Below the pieces are notes generated by a model that was not told the origin of the DNA, made no database searches, and was given only the letters and a program-made list of their open reading frames with translations. A stretch of DNA of 6,200 nucleotides, taken from Anaerolineales bacterium UBA6668 (lineage in GTDB: Bacteria > Chloroflexota > Anaerolineae > Anaerolineales > UBA6668). Below are positions 5,672 through 6,200 of this stretch, in pieces. Positions within the stretch are counted from its first letter, which is position 1. Every line of letters starts with the position of its first letter. The position numbers and the translations under genes are program-made. The stretch is taken from positions 7,483-13,682 of the forward strand of contig DKKK01000195.1 of the NCBI GenBank assembly GCA_002455215.1, in the 5' to 3' direction.

Positions 5672-6100
5672 CTAAACCAGCACATTCTTGCGAATCACTA
5701 CTTCATTGACAAGAGTCCGATGTACCGGACAACGTTCAGCAATCTCTGCCATACGGGAAATTTGCTCAGATGTTAGCCCTTCACCCCAAATACGGATATC
5801 CGTTTCCACCACTTCCACCGCCCCATTCGCATCGCTTTGCTTACTTTCTGGGACATCGGCAACTTTCTTCCGTTCATGGCGGACGGTCACTTCCATGCCT
5901 TCTAGTTTCCAGCCCTTGCGTTGGGCATACAGTTGAACCGTAATGATTTTACAGGCGGCTAATGCCCCCCACAACTGTTGCATAGGGGTTGCCGCCGTAT
6001 CATCGCCACCTGCATCTGCTGGCTCATCAGAGTACCAGACTTGATGATCTGTAGAAATCTCTACCTGAAAGTTTTGGATGCTTTTTGCGAAAACTGCCAT
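5672..6100 (-). CDS. OsmC/Ohr family protein
   Basis: The protein is 142 residues, typical for the family, which reduces organic hydroperoxides with a pair of cysteines. Cys50 lies in the helix GALAACKIITVQLYAQRKGW, and Cys124 in AERCPVHRTL near the C-terminus. TPMQQLWGALAAC corresponds to the usual TPxELLLxALxxC segment, and LEGMEVTVRHER to the following strand. WGEGLTSEQISRMAEIAERC matches the last helix of OsmC-like proteins more than classical Ohr. The usual Thr after the first Cys is Lys here, as in some general OsmC-like proteins. ATG 6100 follows GGAG with ten bases of spacing, the clearest ribosome-binding site in the window. It is the first gene of a two-gene unit with the SRPBCC protein. 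A peroxidase role is known for the family and inferred here. Confidence 0.9.
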   Translation of the reverse strand: MAVFAKSIQNFQVEISTDHQVWYSDEPADAGGDDTAATPMQQLWGALAACKIITVQLYAQRKGWKLEGMEVTVRHERKKVADVPESKQSDANGAVEVVETDIRIWGEGLTSEQISRMAEIAERCPVHRTLVNEVVIRKNVLV

Positions 6101-6110
6101 TTTATAATTA

Positions 6111-6115
6111 CTCCA
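6111..6115 (-). promoter_or_regulatory. Shine-Dalgarno of the OsmC-like gene
   Basis: On the minus strand TGGAG precedes ATG 6100 with ten bases between. This fixes the start even though the same frame stays open upstream to the window edge. Confidence 0.6.
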
Positions 6116-6130
6116 TTGGTGTTTTTGGAT

Positions 6131-6144
6131 TATTCTTGAGAATA
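6131..6144. promoter_or_regulatory. 14-base palindrome, candidate operator of the OsmC unit
   Basis: TATTCT-TG-AGAATA has perfect 6-base arms around a 2-base centre, 30 bases upstream of the OsmC start. If the -10-like TATACT at 6158-6153 is used, the palindrome would cover about +3 to +16, a position where a bound repressor would block transcription. Its size and AT-richness suit a dimeric winged-helix regulator. OhrR and PerR control many OsmC/Ohr genes, but this sequence matches neither consensus that I know, so the regulator is open. Confidence 0.4.
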
Positions 6145-6152
6145 CCGCATTA

Positions 6153-6158
6153 AGTATA
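6153..6158 (-). promoter_or_regulatory. Possible -10 box of the OsmC unit
   Basis: On the minus strand this reads TATACT, 5 of 6 to the -10 consensus, with predicted initiation near 6146 and a leader of about 46 bases. I see no convincing -35 at 16-18 bases upstream, so the call is tentative. Confidence 0.25.
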
Positions 6159-6200
6159 TCGTAAATTTCACGTAACCGCTCAGCTTGGTTGGGCGCAACC

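Noticed and set aside
6130..6198. Possible C-terminal tail of another minus-strand gene ending TAA at 6132-6130
   Set aside because: Only 22 codons are visible, none recognisable, and the stop would fall inside the palindrome; too little to call.
6101..6199. Open frame of 33 codons in frame with and upstream of the OsmC start, helical-looking
   Set aside because: OsmC homology begins at the ATG, a GGAG ribosome site precedes it, and the extension contains no ATG, GTG or TTG start within the window. A stretch this short without stops can be chance.
1..6200. CRISPR array, tRNA, rRNA, insertion sequence or toxin-antitoxin pair
   Set aside because: I looked for regularly spaced repeats, transposase motifs, tRNA-like folds and small overlapping gene pairs and saw none.

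Overview
The window looks like ordinary chromosome from a bacterium of moderate GC content. Nothing in it is a phage structural gene, CRISPR array, rRNA or tRNA. Genes are closely packed, gaps are more AT-rich, and most start codons on the + strand lack a Shine-Dalgarno sequence. The protein set (type II thymidine kinase next to HPRT, a CCA-transferase relative with an extra N-terminal domain, OsmC plus SRPBCC) and the codon use suggest a Chloroflexota-like organism. That is an impression from reading, not a placement.

Layout: (1) Bases 1-2361, + strand: the 3' end of thymidine kinase (tdk), hypoxanthine phosphoribosyltransferase (hpt), then a 463-residue protein with the fold of a class II CCA-adding enzyme or poly(A) polymerase but without the catalytic acidic residues. 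The first two salvage nucleosides and bases; the third may be an RNA-binding pseudoenzyme. (2) Bases 2439-3284, - strand: a membrane-anchored or exported alpha/beta hydrolase with a complete Ser-Asp-His triad, convergent with the first block. (3) Bases 3285-3673: a 389-base gap holding a doubtful 76-codon ORF, a hairpin, paired repeats and an extended -10 promoter. (4) Bases 3674-4669, + strand: a tyrosine recombinase with all catalytic residues. (5) Bases 4796-5215, + strand: a small lipoprotein of unknown function with its own likely promoter. (6) Bases 6100-5217, - strand: a two-gene unit, an OsmC/Ohr-like protein followed 2 bases later by an SRPBCC-fold protein. A 14-base palindrome upstream is a plausible operator.

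I found no clear new multi-gene system. The item most worth following is the protein at 970-2361: a CCA-transferase fold whose DxD metal site reads R-L-K, whose other signature motifs are also altered, and which carries an N-terminal domain resembling DUF5678. The recombinase control region and the OsmC operator candidate come next.
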